DNA from: a virus
DNA: 64,000 nucleotides
IMG/VR virus record: IMGVR_UViG_3300042445_001604
Coordinates: 1 to 64,000 of that record
Reading direction: 5' to 3' (one strand)
Position 1 is the stretch's first letter. Each line of letters starts with the position of its first letter. Shown here piece after piece: positions 39,101 to 47,742 of this stretch. The notes beneath the pieces were generated by a model. It saw only the letters and a list, made by a program, of their open reading frames with translations, had not been told where the DNA came from and did not search any database. Made by a program: the position numbers and the translations under genes.

Positions 39101-42100
39101 AGACGCTTAACAGCCTTCCCCATCCACACATCATCGTGGCGGTACTTTCCGAGGTAGCGGAAGATTTCGCGCATAACCAAGTCACTCGCACGGTTGACTT
39201 CCTGAGTCGACGACGGTGATGCACCGAGGAGTCCAAGAACGCTTGCCGTCGTGTTGCGGTCAAGTTGGAGGTCCTTAGAGTGAGTGTAGTACCCAAGGTC
39301 TTCGTCAAACTCATCCGTCTTCATACGAATCTTGGTGGCACCAGACCTAAACCAAGCAACAGGCCCACCAGTCTTGAAGAACGAGTGGTGGAACTTAGTC
39401 ATCTCACGGCGGTAAGTGCGGAATGCTCCCAAAGCCGACTGGTTCATACGACCAGCACGAGAAGACTGAACTTTGCCAGTCTTAGTGTTCGTGATGCGGA
39501 CATAGGTGTAGTAGTACTCGTTGGGAGTCTTTGTGACGACTACCTCAAACTTATACTTAGTTCCCTTGTCCTTACCAGACTTAGATGTGTACTCGTGAGT
39601 CTCGGTGACAAGTTCGTCTTCAGAGCGACGCTCCGAGTTCGGGAAGAGTTCCTGCATCTTGTCCAAGACGTCAAAGACGACACCCTCCTTCTGAAGTTTG
39701 AGCATCTTCTTGAGGTCACCATAAGTGATGTGACGCCAGCGAGAAACCTCAGCAGCATCTTCTGGCGACAAGGCATCGTCTTGCGGGGTATTGAACGAGA
39801 AAGCATTCTTAGCCTCATCGATTAGGTCTCCAGAGTCATCGTACCCAAAGCCGTCGGTGATGTAGATAAGTTCGTCTTTATCGACGTTACTGCCACGTTC
39901 CATGTAGCGAATCATTTCGCTGGAGTCTTTACCCTTGTTGAGACGCTTGTTGTTCAGAGGCTTAGAGGTGTCGTACCACTTGCCGTCCTCGTCAAGAATA
40001 AACTCCTGCATGACACCAAACTCATCCAAGAAACGAATGTGGTTGTACTCAGATGAACCCGAAATGATAACATCACGCCAGTCACTGCGATAGCCAGTCT
40101 CGAGGTCTACAACATCTTCGCCCATCTCGTCGGCGATTTTCTTCTTCGCGTCATCGTTGCCCTTGAACCCATCATCGACGGAGTCCATGTCAACACCCTT
40201 GTCAACAAGGCGCTTGCGGAAGTCAGCAAGAGGAATTTCGACAATGCTAGAACCAAGAGCCTCGGGCGAACCAAAGTTCTCCAGTGAAACTACGACGTTC
40301 TCTCGACCATTCTGGATGGCTTCAGTGTAGAGGTCAACAAGTTCTTCTTGGCTAGTACCCGCAACGAATGCGCTCAGTGCTTCCTCGGCGGTAGCAGGCT
40401 TGGCGTTGTCAGTTCCCTCACGGGTAACGTCAGGGTTCTGAGCGCGGTAAGCGTTGAGAGCGTCTACGTTAGAAGTGTTGCCGTTCTTTGCGTCCAACTG
40501 ACCAGCAATGAAGAGGTCAGTGTCAAAACCACGGCTCGACAGAGCAACAACCAAAACGCGAGTCGAGTAGTTTTTGCCACCAATGATGACAGACTTCTTG
40601 CCATTCTTGATTGCATCAGCGAGAGCGTCCTGCAAGTCGGTTTCGGAAACCCCGTCAAGGCTCTTCGCACGGCGAAGTTCAGTGGCTGAAGGGAGAGAGT
40701 TGAGGTTGTATGAACCCAGCATTAGTTCGGGAGCAGGAGCAATCTCCGTGACCGTCTCAGCGGGAGTCTTCTGTTGGTTGATTTGAGACTGAATCTCGTT
40801 GCGGATGCCATCAATGCTTCCGCCGTCATAGACGCCCGCGTAGTAGTACTCCTTGCCATTCTCGTCGACGAACGAGATTGACCACTTGAGACCGCCATCC
40901 TCTCCATCAAGGGCATCAAAAATTTGCACAGAGTATTGGACATTTCCGTTTTCCCAGACGTTGTCGGGGTAGTTGAGAAGTTCATCAAGACGGTCCATGT
41001 GGACATCTTCGAGAAGTTGCTCAGGAGACGTTACATTTGCTTCGGGCTCTTCGGGAGAGGCGTCAGCATCAATCTCACCCTGCAGTTGGTCACGAACCAA
41101 ATCGCGGGCAGTGAGACCCTTGTCGCGGTCACCCATACCAATGAACATGCCATCAGAAGTTAGCGGGAAACTAAGGTTGTACTCTTTCAGGTTGCCTTCA
41201 GAGTCTGTGTACTCAATACCAATGTTGATGGTATCGCCCTCGTCAGCATCCTCAATGACATAAGCAGAAACTCGGACGTTCCCAAACGTGGCACTATTCT
41301 CAAAACCCTGCTCAGCAAAAAGGGCGATAGTGTCAAAAATGTCGCCTTCGAGAAGTTGGTTGGGGTCAGTAATGCCCTCTCCGCCATCTTCAGGTGCGGG
41401 GGTTGTGGGAGGTGTGGGGGGCTGATTGTCGCCACCGTCACTATCCGAGAGAGAGCGGATTTCCGCGATGGCATCGTCCATCTCATCCTTGGGGAAGTAG
41501 CGAGCCGAGTTATCTCCGTCGAGAATAGACTGGTACAACTTATCGCGGACAAGGCCAACAGGAAGGTCGCCGTTCTCGTTAACGAGTTTTGCGCGAAGCA
41601 GGTCAGCAATTTCTTGAGTCTGCTCGACAGTTCCATTGCCTTCGGGGCTAGGCTCTGCTGACGGGTTGTCAAAATGCTGTTCGTTGGTCTGCGTGTTCTT
41701 CCATGCGTGCAACTGACGAACAAAGTTTGCCTTACCCATACGGTTTCCAGGCAGAAGTTGCTGAGCATCAATTTCAGTCCCGAGGGGAAGGTCATTCAGG
41801 ATGTTGCGCGAAACGCGGTTTCCGTCTGCGTCGCGGAAGGTGACGTCTCCTTCAAGACCGAAGGGGTTCTCGCTAGTCGGAGCAGGGGTAACTACCTCTT
41901 CTACAACGGGAGTCTCGGTGGGGGGAGTTACTTCTTCTGTGGCAGGAATCTCTGCAACAGGAGCGGTAGCCTCAGCCTTGCTGGGGTCACGGATAAAGTC
42001 AGGATTCTCGAACTGGTCCTCGTGCTCGTCAATGCGGAGTTCCCACTCGTCGCTAACGAGGTCGTAGCGAGCGCGAGTGGCTTCATCCATACCTGAAGTC

Positions 42101-42939
42101 CTGCCACCGAAGACGCGCTCAAACTGAGCAACCTCTTTACCGAGGTCTTTGTTCGACATACCAGCAGGGTCAGCCTTAGGGGCCTCGGGAGTTGCGTCGG
42201 TCGGAAGTGTGGCTACAGGGGCTTTGTTAGCGAGGTCGCGTGCACGAGAGAGTTGTGCATCCGTCATAGTCTCTCTGTCAAAATCTGTGGGGACATAGTC
42301 CTTACGCGTCATGTCAATAGCGTGGACAGCCTTCATCGCCTCGCCAAGGTCATCTACCGACTGGACAGTGTTCTGGGGGTCGATGTTGTCGACTACGTCA
42401 TATCCGCCAAATTCGTTCGGCTCAATCGTGATGTCGCCATCCTCAGAGATGAACGCACCATCAATGTCAGGGTGCTCCATAAAGTCTGGCGGAATTTCCT
42501 GAAACTCGAGGTCTTCAATGTTGGGGAAGTTGCCAAAAGAACTTGGGTTCTTAAGGTCAATGCCCTTACTGGCAAGATAATCTCCCGGCAAAACAGCCTG
42601 GACACTGGACGACTTAGTGCCCATGTCCGAAGCAAGATTAACTGGGTAACGATAGAAACCTTCGGGCACACTGCCGTCTTCGGAATTGACATGGAACCAA
42701 CCCATGTTCTCGCCACGGTCAGAACCACCAACAAAGCGCGAGAACGTAGCAACAGGAATACCATTCTGGCGCATGACAAGTCGCATGAGACCAAACATGA
42801 AAGCAAACTTGCCCTCGTCATCACGACGCTGAAGACGGGCACGAGCCGAACGAGCAGCGAACGAGTTACCACCCGAATACGCGCTCGCAAGGATTGCGTT
42901 CAAGCGGGCGGTGAGGTCTGTGTTATCGCGGTTGTCCAT
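36190..42939 (-). CDS. Giant virion-associated protein with C-terminal HExxH metallopeptidase domain
   Basis: 2,249 residues. The first 250 residues contain FAFMFGLMRLVMRQNGIPVATFSRFVGG. Acidic and Pro-rich linkers occur at about 310-360 and 500-520. Repeated alpha/beta blocks fill 520-1,430; DPNQLLEGDIFDTI and SPEQLLEDVHMDRL look like duplicated openings. A helical region with a charged coiled coil (KVEEMLRTKKKAKEQL, about 1868) precedes a zincin-like domain with HELWH (H2022, E2023, H2026). A likely third ligand is E2112 in KYSEVATM. Two copies of TGKWYTD end the protein. Position suggests it is packed into the capsid and may be injected, like other phage polyvalent proteins. Confidence 0.7.
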   Translation of the reverse strand: MDNRDNTDLTARLNAILASAYSGGNSFAARSARARLQRRDDEGKFAFMFGLMRLVMRQNGIPVATFSRFVGGSDRGENMGWFHVNSEDGSVPEGFYRYPVNLASDMGTKSSSVQAVLPGDYLASKGIDLKNPSSFGNFPNIEDLEFQEIPPDFMEHPDIDGAFISEDGDITIEPNEFGGYDVVDNIDPQNTVQSVDDLGEAMKAVHAIDMTRKDYVPTDFDRETMTDAQLSRARDLANKAPVATLPTDATPEAPKADPAGMSNKDLGKEVAQFERVFGGRTSGMDEATRARYDLVSDEWELRIDEHEDQFENPDFIRDPSKAEATAPVAEIPATEEVTPPTETPVVEEVVTPAPTSENPFGLEGDVTFRDADGNRVSRNILNDLPLGTEIDAQQLLPGNRMGKANFVRQLHAWKNTQTNEQHFDNPSAEPSPEGNGTVEQTQEIADLLRAKLVNENGDLPVGLVRDKLYQSILDGDNSARYFPKDEMDDAIAEIRSLSDSDGGDNQPPTPPTTPAPEDGGEGITDPNQLLEGDIFDTIALFAEQGFENSATFGNVRVSAYVIEDADEGDTINIGIEYTDSEGNLKEYNLSFPLTSDGMFIGMGDRDKGLTARDLVRDQLQGEIDADASPEEPEANVTSPEQLLEDVHMDRLDELLNYPDNVWENGNVQYSVQIFDALDGEDGGLKWSISFVDENGKEYYYAGVYDGGSIDGIRNEIQSQINQQKTPAETVTEIAPAPELMLGSYNLNSLPSATELRRAKSLDGVSETDLQDALADAIKNGKKSVIIGGKNYSTRVLVVALSSRGFDTDLFIAGQLDAKNGNTSNVDALNAYRAQNPDVTREGTDNAKPATAEEALSAFVAGTSQEELVDLYTEAIQNGRENVVVSLENFGSPEALGSSIVEIPLADFRKRLVDKGVDMDSVDDGFKGNDDAKKKIADEMGEDVVDLETGYRSDWRDVIISGSSEYNHIRFLDEFGVMQEFILDEDGKWYDTSKPLNNKRLNKGKDSSEMIRYMERGSNVDKDELIYITDGFGYDDSGDLIDEAKNAFSFNTPQDDALSPEDAAEVSRWRHITYGDLKKMLKLQKEGVVFDVLDKMQELFPNSERRSEDELVTETHEYTSKSGKDKGTKYKFEVVVTKTPNEYYYTYVRITNTKTGKVQSSRAGRMNQSALGAFRTYRREMTKFHHSFFKTGGPVAWFRSGATKIRMKTDEFDEDLGYYTHSKDLQLDRNTTASVLGLLGASPSSTQEVNRASDLVMREIFRYLGKYRHDDVWMGKAVKRLNEGAMFKDLNLGIDIDYLYAVASAYDAQISNQQALDSHGEGISFDQRTPLEVGDTVDYVPSFKVDIRRRGKVVKRLGYVDANGGYRYTDYIMVQWEDGRFQITTTRNNRLIETATGTDGSERVKYKDGYTDPRAGYGTDADGIDAQELLPQPLPPLAPAVKPERQTAQRDENSDLVLPDGTVIPEKPLGVAGETVQKRPSEVVPGDFISLFTEDLTLTVAPVIAPVQVSSDGLLVQNTVAVRQTDGTYTVENAAYTVSTPNETIPVLIYPEYPENSATPAQLNEILELLATKDASVSGNSGLMNYYLGVMDGKDMSGVYSREEVADIIQELRNSPDRTPAKPIDQAAELARVVAEEEERNGNPDAAQVLGGLADAAAIVASQTDGTEETTKSAGDNSLAGRVAQTASTMNLGSYGLKQDDRKRLPANSNPADVKIGTNRTYKGTKPTEEASALKDQMMEFGSEAWGLAQQRVVDELRQRGYQGIETYEDVSKAEAAITKEADRLKEISSFSLGNATNFGYTEEDIQLIIKKMAGDGYVDENFNVDYKKIRGLGETLTSDAPDFGDLLSPWSRDGAALIYAMANSPEIKQKVEEMLRTKKKAKEQLEAHREVLKKFFKDSKIAHDKATVDTLKELGVEFDNVSMSALGIRSSYGGSSITERGEMGKAIQEAFNRVPRAILLQLAEIMQNNKMQLVVAPTKGRGNMRKYSGHYKIAVSREHGRSQGGIQFQSAYENPYTDVFLHELWHVIQEVSPNVAQLEHAWLYDRLVSTDKDGSDVLPQLASATGSTRVGKEKGFNTVNGFVSNYLLKQYGERGLFSDAENFFSPNNKYSEVATMVMQDIFGHNGQSSVGDGMVVYASKYNGRAFAANSSALFQNESTGKWYTDKEMTDEIKNAKTYGRPVEQFDEQVKHFGMGLLLLLSDWSPTQGLGSKSENKKYMAEDLFFDMATGKWYTDSSMTTEIPSADVIG

Positions 42940-42998
42940 GTTTTCTTTCTCCGTGAGTGGTAAGTCTAAATCTCTGGATAGTATATCAGTTAGAGTTG

Positions 42999-43523
42999 TT
43001 ATACGATGCGGGCAAGTACGTCAGGAGCGCTGGCTCGGAGACGCACTACGGCGAACTTGTATTCGGCAGAAGCAGGGTCGTTAGCAAGAACCGACGCAAC
43101 CAAAGCCTTGGTTTGGGGATTGGCATTGAGGGTTCCAGCCTCCCAAGCAGCACGTTCTTCGACATATGCCGACGCCGTCAGGGCCTCGTCAGTGTTCGGA
43201 AGAAGGGGGTGCCCGAGGGGGAGCAGGTCAATGTGGGGAGTAGTCGCATTGTTCTGGGTAGCCACGGACAAGAAGTTCTCAACTGCTCGGATAATGCCGA
43301 AAGTAGCCGACTTTTTGTCCTGCCCAACGCGAGCGTTGTTCTCGCGGATAACAACCTCGCGGACGGCATACGGCAAAACGTGACGGGCAGGAGCAACCTG
43401 CGAGTTGGCGCTGGCAGTAAGGGCGAGTGCGTACTCAGTGAGAGACGGGGTACGACCCAAAGAAATGCGCTTAAGTTGTACGGGCCCGTTGTCAATAAGA
43501 GCGTTCAGGTCATCTTCATACAT
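42999..43523 (-). CDS. Hypothetical protein, 174 aa, downstream of portal
   Basis: Begins MYEDDLNALIDNGPVQLKRI; mostly helical, with AATFGIIRAVENFL-like and SAYVEERAAWEAGTL stretches. It starts two bases after the stop of the preceding gene. The position after the portal suggests a head protein. No family recognised. Confidence 0.55.
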   Translation of the reverse strand: MYEDDLNALIDNGPVQLKRISLGRTPSLTEYALALTASANSQVAPARHVLPYAVREVVIRENNARVGQDKKSATFGIIRAVENFLSVATQNNATTPHIDLLPLGHPLLPNTDEALTASAYVEERAAWEAGTLNANPQTKALVASVLANDPASAEYKFAVVRLRASAPDVLARIV

Positions 43524-43525
43524 AG

Positions 43526-44023
43526 TTAGTTACCCTTCTTGGGGAGCAGGTCGGCATCATGTGCGCTGTACAGGTCGACAGCGAGTGAGCGGGTGCGCTC
43601 AAATGGGTTGTCGTTCTCGCGGACGGCGCGGAGCCATGTCGCACGGAACGCGGGAATGACCTCAAAGCCAAGACCAGCGTAAGCAGTGATAGCAAAGATA
43701 GCATGCTCAGGGGTCACATAAAAAGACTCATCTTTGACGGTGATGTTCGTCCCAGCAGACACAGCACCAGCAGTAAGAGTCTGCAAGTCCATGTCCTCGT
43801 TACTGCGGGACTTGAGGTGGTCGAGAACACGAGTCATCGCCGTCTCGTGAATCGAGAGCGAGTCAGAGCCCTTGCTCGACGCAGCGCCTCGGTAGTAGAC
43901 GGTCTTGAGTTCCGACAGCGAGCAGTCGCGGGCATAGTCGCCAGCCTTACTACGACGGGCAAGAGAGACGAGTTCTTCCTCGGTGGTCGAAGAAAAATGA
44001 AGTCGGCGTGATGGTATTGACAT
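43526..44023 (-). CDS. Hypothetical protein, 165 aa, with a domain shared with the protease polyprotein
   Basis: The segment LSELKTVYYRGAASSKG...ETAMTRVLDHLKS matches the layout of TTLKAVYRRGAGAFS...AMARVNAYLHLLKSG in the 2,216-residue protein (about 1130-1168). This module is found in several phage head proteins and may bind protein or DNA (inference). The ATG overlaps the portal stop (TAATG), indicating coupled translation. Confidence 0.6.
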   Translation of the reverse strand: MSIPSRRLHFSSTTEEELVSLARRSKAGDYARDCSLSELKTVYYRGAASSKGSDSLSIHETAMTRVLDHLKSRSNEDMDLQTLTAGAVSAGTNITVKDESFYVTPEHAIFAITAYAGLGFEVIPAFRATWLRAVRENDNPFERTRSLAVDLYSAHDADLLPKKGN

Positions 44024-45705
44024 TACTGTGGCTCCGCTAATGGAATAGGTGGTGCGTCGGTCGGGGGTGCTGCAGACGGGGTAATAGGTTCGGGGGTGGG
44101 CTCAGGCGCAGGAGTTGCCTCTTCGGCAGGAGCAGGAGTTGCCTCCCCGCCAGCGAGGGCATCTGCAATCTCGGGCGTAATCGGTGCAGGCGAGTTAGCC
44201 TGCTGTGAGGCGCGGGCTGCTTGGAACAACTCAGGGGCAATCGTGTTGAGCAGAGCCTCAGAAAGTTCAGGCGTAATGGCTCCACGCTGGAACAAAAGGC
44301 GCAAGGCGATTTCCGTAGGCTCAGGAGCATCAGCATCCGAGAAGCCGTGAGTACGACGCCACGTGTCCAAGGAGATTGCCATTTTCTCGAACCCAGAGTC
44401 AGCATCAGCAGCGCGGTCATTGCGAGTTGAGATGGCGCTGGGGTCAAACCAGACGACAATGCGCTGAACATCTGCTTCCTCGTAGCCGATGGACTTCAGA
44501 TACGGACGAAGATAAACGACAGTCAGAGCATCGGAGATGAGGAGGAGAAGGGGTTCGATGTGCGCCTTGTAGAGACTCTCATCAATCTGTACGGCGTTCG
44601 AGTAGCGGACGTTGGCAAGGCCAGTGACAATGTCTTTGGGGACATCGAGTCCCTGAAGGATGCGCTCGAGAACACGGTCAGCACGCTGAGCAAGAGCAGG
44701 GTCGAAAGAACGCTCAAATTTAAATTGCTTGATTTTATCGCCAAGTTCAGCAGGTCCTCGAATAATCAGTGGTACAACGGCGGAAGCGGATGATTCGTCG
44801 CTGATGGGGGTCGTCATCGCGTCGATGAGTTGGTCTTCGAACTCATCCTCGGCAGACTCAGGAGTGTTGACGATATCGTCAGCGGGGTCGAACGGGTAGT
44901 CGGGGTCGGCTGCTGCGGAAGTAGACAGTCCGTCAGGAAGATAGAGAGCACCAGCGTTGAGACGCGAGCGAGCCGTAGCGCGGAAGGTACGGTTCAGAAG
45001 GAGGAGTTCATCGCAGAGGTCGAGCAGACCCTTAAGGCTGGACTCGGCGTCCTCCGAGTAACGGGGGTGGCTACGCCAGATGCGACCAACGAACGCAGTG
45101 TTCGGAAGTTTGATAACGCCCTTCTTGCTGGCGTTTGACGAAGCAGCCTGTGCGAGGTCTGCACGAGGAACGATGGTGACGTTACCCCGCTGGTCGACGG
45201 TAAGTTCGTCAGTCGAACGGATATCCCAACTTTCAGGAAGACCAGTTCCAATAAGTTCGGGACGCTGAACGAGGTAGCACTCACCCGTGACGTTGAGGTT
45301 GAGGGCAGCGTCGCGGAGAAGTCCCGCCTGTCCGCCGTATGCGGAGTTGAGACGCTCAAGTGCACGCTCGGCAGCGCTGGAAAGTTGTGGCTCAACGGTG
45401 CTGGAGTTCCTGATGGGGACAGGAGCCTCGGCGGGGTCGTCGATTACAGCAGTGTAAAGACGAACACGAGAGACAACAGAAGCGACGAGGTTGAATGCAT
45501 ATTTGATTTCGCCGATGGCGTCGTAATACTCCCACGCCTCGCCCTGCCACTTGTTAGCATAGGCAGAACGGCGGTCCCGAAACTGCTCCATTTCCCTCTT
45601 GTCATCGATGCGAAGAGTAGATGCAGCAGCGGTAAGCGGTCGCGGAATAGAGTACAAAGGGGTGATTGTAGGGATGAACCCCTCACCCTTACGGAATACA
45701 GCCAT
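44023..45705 (-). CDS. Portal protein
   Basis: 560 residues. Features of actinophage portals: KWQGEAWEYYDAIGEIKYAFNLVASVVSRVRLY (about 52-85), GGQAGLLRDAALNLNVTGECYLV (about 124-147), the helical DLCDELLLLNRTFRATARSRLNAGALYLP (about 232-261), and the crown-like C-terminus rich in Pro and Ala. DGLDVPKDIVTGLANVRYSNAVQIDESLYKAHIEPLL-type text marks the clip region. It forms the dodecameric channel for DNA entry. Unusually, the terminase gene is about 5 kb away, past an inverted gene block. Confidence 0.9.
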   Translation of the reverse strand: MAVFRKGEGFIPTITPLYSIPRPLTAAASTLRIDDKREMEQFRDRRSAYANKWQGEAWEYYDAIGEIKYAFNLVASVVSRVRLYTAVIDDPAEAPVPIRNSSTVEPQLSSAAERALERLNSAYGGQAGLLRDAALNLNVTGECYLVQRPELIGTGLPESWDIRSTDELTVDQRGNVTIVPRADLAQAASSNASKKGVIKLPNTAFVGRIWRSHPRYSEDAESSLKGLLDLCDELLLLNRTFRATARSRLNAGALYLPDGLSTSAAADPDYPFDPADDIVNTPESAEDEFEDQLIDAMTTPISDESSASAVVPLIIRGPAELGDKIKQFKFERSFDPALAQRADRVLERILQGLDVPKDIVTGLANVRYSNAVQIDESLYKAHIEPLLLLISDALTVVYLRPYLKSIGYEEADVQRIVVWFDPSAISTRNDRAADADSGFEKMAISLDTWRRTHGFSDADAPEPTEIALRLLFQRGAITPELSEALLNTIAPELFQAARASQQANSPAPITPEIADALAGGEATPAPAEEATPAPEPTPEPITPSAAPPTDAPPIPLAEPQ

Positions 45706-45720
45706 TGAACCGCTTTCGTC

Positions 45721-46011
45721 TTAGTTGTCGAGTTTTGCGCTGATGTAGCCAGTGACGGCAGATAGTGCAAGCACGCACGCGACAGGTAAAGTTACCGTTG
45801 GTACTATTGTATAGCATATAAATATGAATGTTCCCGCGTACATGCTCAAACAGTAGTAGCAGGTGAACAGATAGCCGAACTGGGTGCTCGGTGAGACCTT
45901 CGAGAAGAACCAGTTTCGGGGTGCGTCGAGTAGACGGTCTTCGATGAGAAGTCGACAAATTCGGTAAGTCGCCAGCGCAAGAATGACGAACTCAAACAGT
46001 GAGGGAATCAT
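45721..46011 (-). CDS. DUF1360-like membrane protein, 96 aa
   Basis: ATG 46011 begins MIPSLFEFVILALATYRICRLLIEDRLLDAPRNWFF. This is followed by CYYCLSMYAGTFIFICYTIV and a third hydrophobic segment. The pattern of an N-terminal helix with TYR..RL..D, a CxxC motif and two more helices is that of DUF1360 proteins, common in actinophages. The frame is open further upstream, but this start gives the family N-terminus. Function unknown; it should sit in the inner membrane. Confidence 0.75.
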   Translation of the reverse strand: MIPSLFEFVILALATYRICRLLIEDRLLDAPRNWFFSKVSPSTQFGYLFTCYYCLSMYAGTFIFICYTIVPTVTLPVACVLALSAVTGYISAKLDN

Positions 46012-46345
46012 ACGGCCTCCAAGTTCGAAGTCGTGAACCACAACCACACGAGTTGTCCTTGCGGAAAGAAAAACGCTTCCCTTGAACCGTCGTGACAGTG
46101 TAGTCGTCACCCTTGGTTGCAGAGCCGTGGAATGTGGTGGGGCTGATTTCCTCTTTGAAGACGAGAGACGGCCCGTGCGGAGAGTCTTGAGCAATAAGAA
46201 TGTGCGTATCAGTGACGACGATGCGAACAGAATTCATACGGCGGACGGACGGATGATTCGGGGTCGAGTTCGAGGTGATGGGCTCTCGATAGTCCGAACC
46301 AGCAAGAACAAACAAGGCGGGAAAAACGTCGCACTTTACTTTCAT
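45992..46345 (-). CDS. Hypothetical protein, 117 aa
   Basis: ATG 46345 overlaps the stop of the upstream HTH gene (ATGA) and follows AAGG by seven bases, so translation is coupled. The N-terminal 20 residues are hydrophobic (CDVFPALFVLAG). The C-terminus has SCGCGSR. An in-frame ATG at 46237 is an alternative start but lacks a ribosome site. No family recognised. Confidence 0.5.
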   Translation of the reverse strand: MKVKCDVFPALFVLAGSDYREPITSNSTPNHPSVRRMNSVRIVVTDTHILIAQDSPHGPSLVFKEEISPTTFHGSATKGDDYTVTTVQGKRFSFRKDNSCGCGSRLRTWRPYDSLTV

Positions 46346-46857
46346 TTGGCTACCTTACCAAGACGCTTCGCCATTGCGCGATAAGTGACGCCAGTCGCGT
46401 CGGCGAGTTCCTGAACCGTCACACCGTCGGCGTGGAGTTCTTTAGTCAGGTCAGTCAGCCAGAGGTTAGCAAGACGCGCTGGATGGTTGGGAGACATCTT
46501 TGAACGGAAAGTCTTAGCGTGCGGGCCGAGTGTCTGTAGTTTGTCGCGGTCCTCCTCAGAGATACCTGGCGAAACGGGACGCTTGGGGATGTACGTCTCG
46601 GGAGTCACGAGGGTCGGCGACGGAGGAGTATGTTCAAGGACGTCGGGACGGCTGTAAAGATGAGCCCGCTCGACCCACGTACGGACGGTCGAACGGGGAC
46701 GAGGATGCGGGAGGGCTTCCCCGATGGAGCGGAGGGGCCAACCTGCCTGATAGAGGACGAGGCAACGTACATCTATATCGCGTTGGTCCTTGAGGGTACG
46801 CAGGAACTCCACCTCTGGGAGGGGGATAGATTGTCCTCTGGCTGGCCTGCGAGTCAT
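46342..46857 (-). CDS. Two-helix-turn-helix DNA-binding protein (possible terminase small subunit or regulator)
   Basis: 171 residues. The N-terminal helix-turn-helix is around QAGWPLRSIGEAL...STVRTWVERA. The C-terminal one is VTVQELADATGVTYRAMAKRLGK. ATG 46857 lies exactly six bases after a TATACT box, so it is probably translated from a leaderless mRNA; a GTG at 46872 is an alternative start. The same two-HTH layout occurs in the 54,312-54,839 gene. As first gene of the virion operon, next to the skewed repeat region, it could bind that DNA for packaging or control, but this is inference. Confidence 0.6.
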   Translation of the reverse strand: MTRRPARGQSIPLPEVEFLRTLKDQRDIDVRCLVLYQAGWPLRSIGEALPHPRPRSTVRTWVERAHLYSRPDVLEHTPPSPTLVTPETYIPKRPVSPGISEEDRDKLQTLGPHAKTFRSKMSPNHPARLANLWLTDLTKELHADGVTVQELADATGVTYRAMAKRLGKVAK

Positions 46858-46863
46858 TGTTTT

Positions 46864-46869
46864 AGTATA
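46864..46869 (-). promoter_or_regulatory. -10 box of a leaderless promoter for the virion operon
   Basis: TATACT followed by six bases and ATG 46857. No good -35 hexamer is seen 16-18 bases upstream. Confidence 0.5.
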
Positions 46870-46872
46870 CAC

Positions 46873-47742
46873 CGGGACTAGTTATGTACTGTGGAGAAGT
46901 TGTAGTACCTTAAGGAATTTTGGATTTGACCCCGGAGTAGGCACCGGGGGGTCCGGGCCTGCAGCCCAATTGGTTTCCTAAAAAAGTGGCCGCCTATGCC
47001 AACACCAACGCAATTCCAAAACGCAATTCGCAACGCGAAAAAAATAATTATTCACGCGAATTACTGACAGCCAGCCAGCGATTACACTCACGCGACTAGC
47101 CAGCCAGCCCACTAGGCAGACAGCCCACTAGCCAACGCCTAGTGACAGCCAGCCCACCAGCCAGCGAGACAGAGTAGCCCACGACAGCCAGCCCATTACA
47201 GCCCATTACAGCCCACTAGACAGCCAGCCAGCCCACGACAGCCCACTAGCCCACGACAGCCCGTCACAGCCCCGCCTAGCCCCGTTTACGACCGCCAGCC
47301 ACGACAGCCCACGACAGCCCCAGAATAGGCACACCGCACGATTACGATAGCCAGCCACGACAGCCCGCCTACGCCTACGACCGACAGCCCCAGCCACCCG
47401 CCAGCCACCCGCTACCGTCACGCGACAGCCAGCCCACGACAGCCAGCCCCAACGCTCTCGCAACGCTCACGCGATAATGACAACGACAGCCCGACCACCA
47501 CGACAGACAGACCACGCGACCGACCGACACAGATACAGACAGACCACCCACGACCACCAGACAGACCGCGCAAAAACTTACCCGCACCCGCGCCGATACC
47601 CGCGCCCGACAGCCAGCCCGCGCCCGCACGGCAAGGCGCGACACGCCCGAGATAAAAAATAGTTTGTAATGTCAGCGGTATGGTGTATGTTAGGTACTAC
47701 CGAGTTAGTCAACCGACATACTCACCAAACAAAGGAAACAAA
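46873..47742. other. Gene-free intergenic region with C/A-skewed degenerate repeats
   Basis: This 870-bp gap separates the minus-strand virion operon from the plus-strand small genes. Near 46,930-46,970 are two hairpins (CCCCGG...CCGGGG and GGGC-ctgca-GCCC). From about 47,060 to 47,650 the plus strand is a degenerate run of units such as CAGCCAGCCCACGACAGCC with very little G or T. Open frames here on either strand show only low-complexity translation and no ribosome sites. Such skewed repeats occur at some phage origins or packaging sites; I cannot tell which applies. Confidence 0.65.
47060..47650. repeat. Degenerate CAGCC/ACGACAGCCC tandem-like repeats
   Basis: Dozens of overlapping CAGCC, GACAGCC and CCCACGAC units occur without fixed spacing. 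They are concentrated at 47,060-47,450, then grade into a related AGACAGACC-rich stretch. The plus strand is extremely poor in G and T. Confidence 0.75.

Noticed and set aside
47206-47644. Open frames on the minus strand and one on the plus strand (47,477-47,662) in the skewed repeat region
   Set aside because: Translation is low in complexity (Arg, Gly, Trp runs or Thr/Arg/His runs). There is no ACGAAAGGA leader or promoter, and the frames are open only because the repeats lack stop codons.
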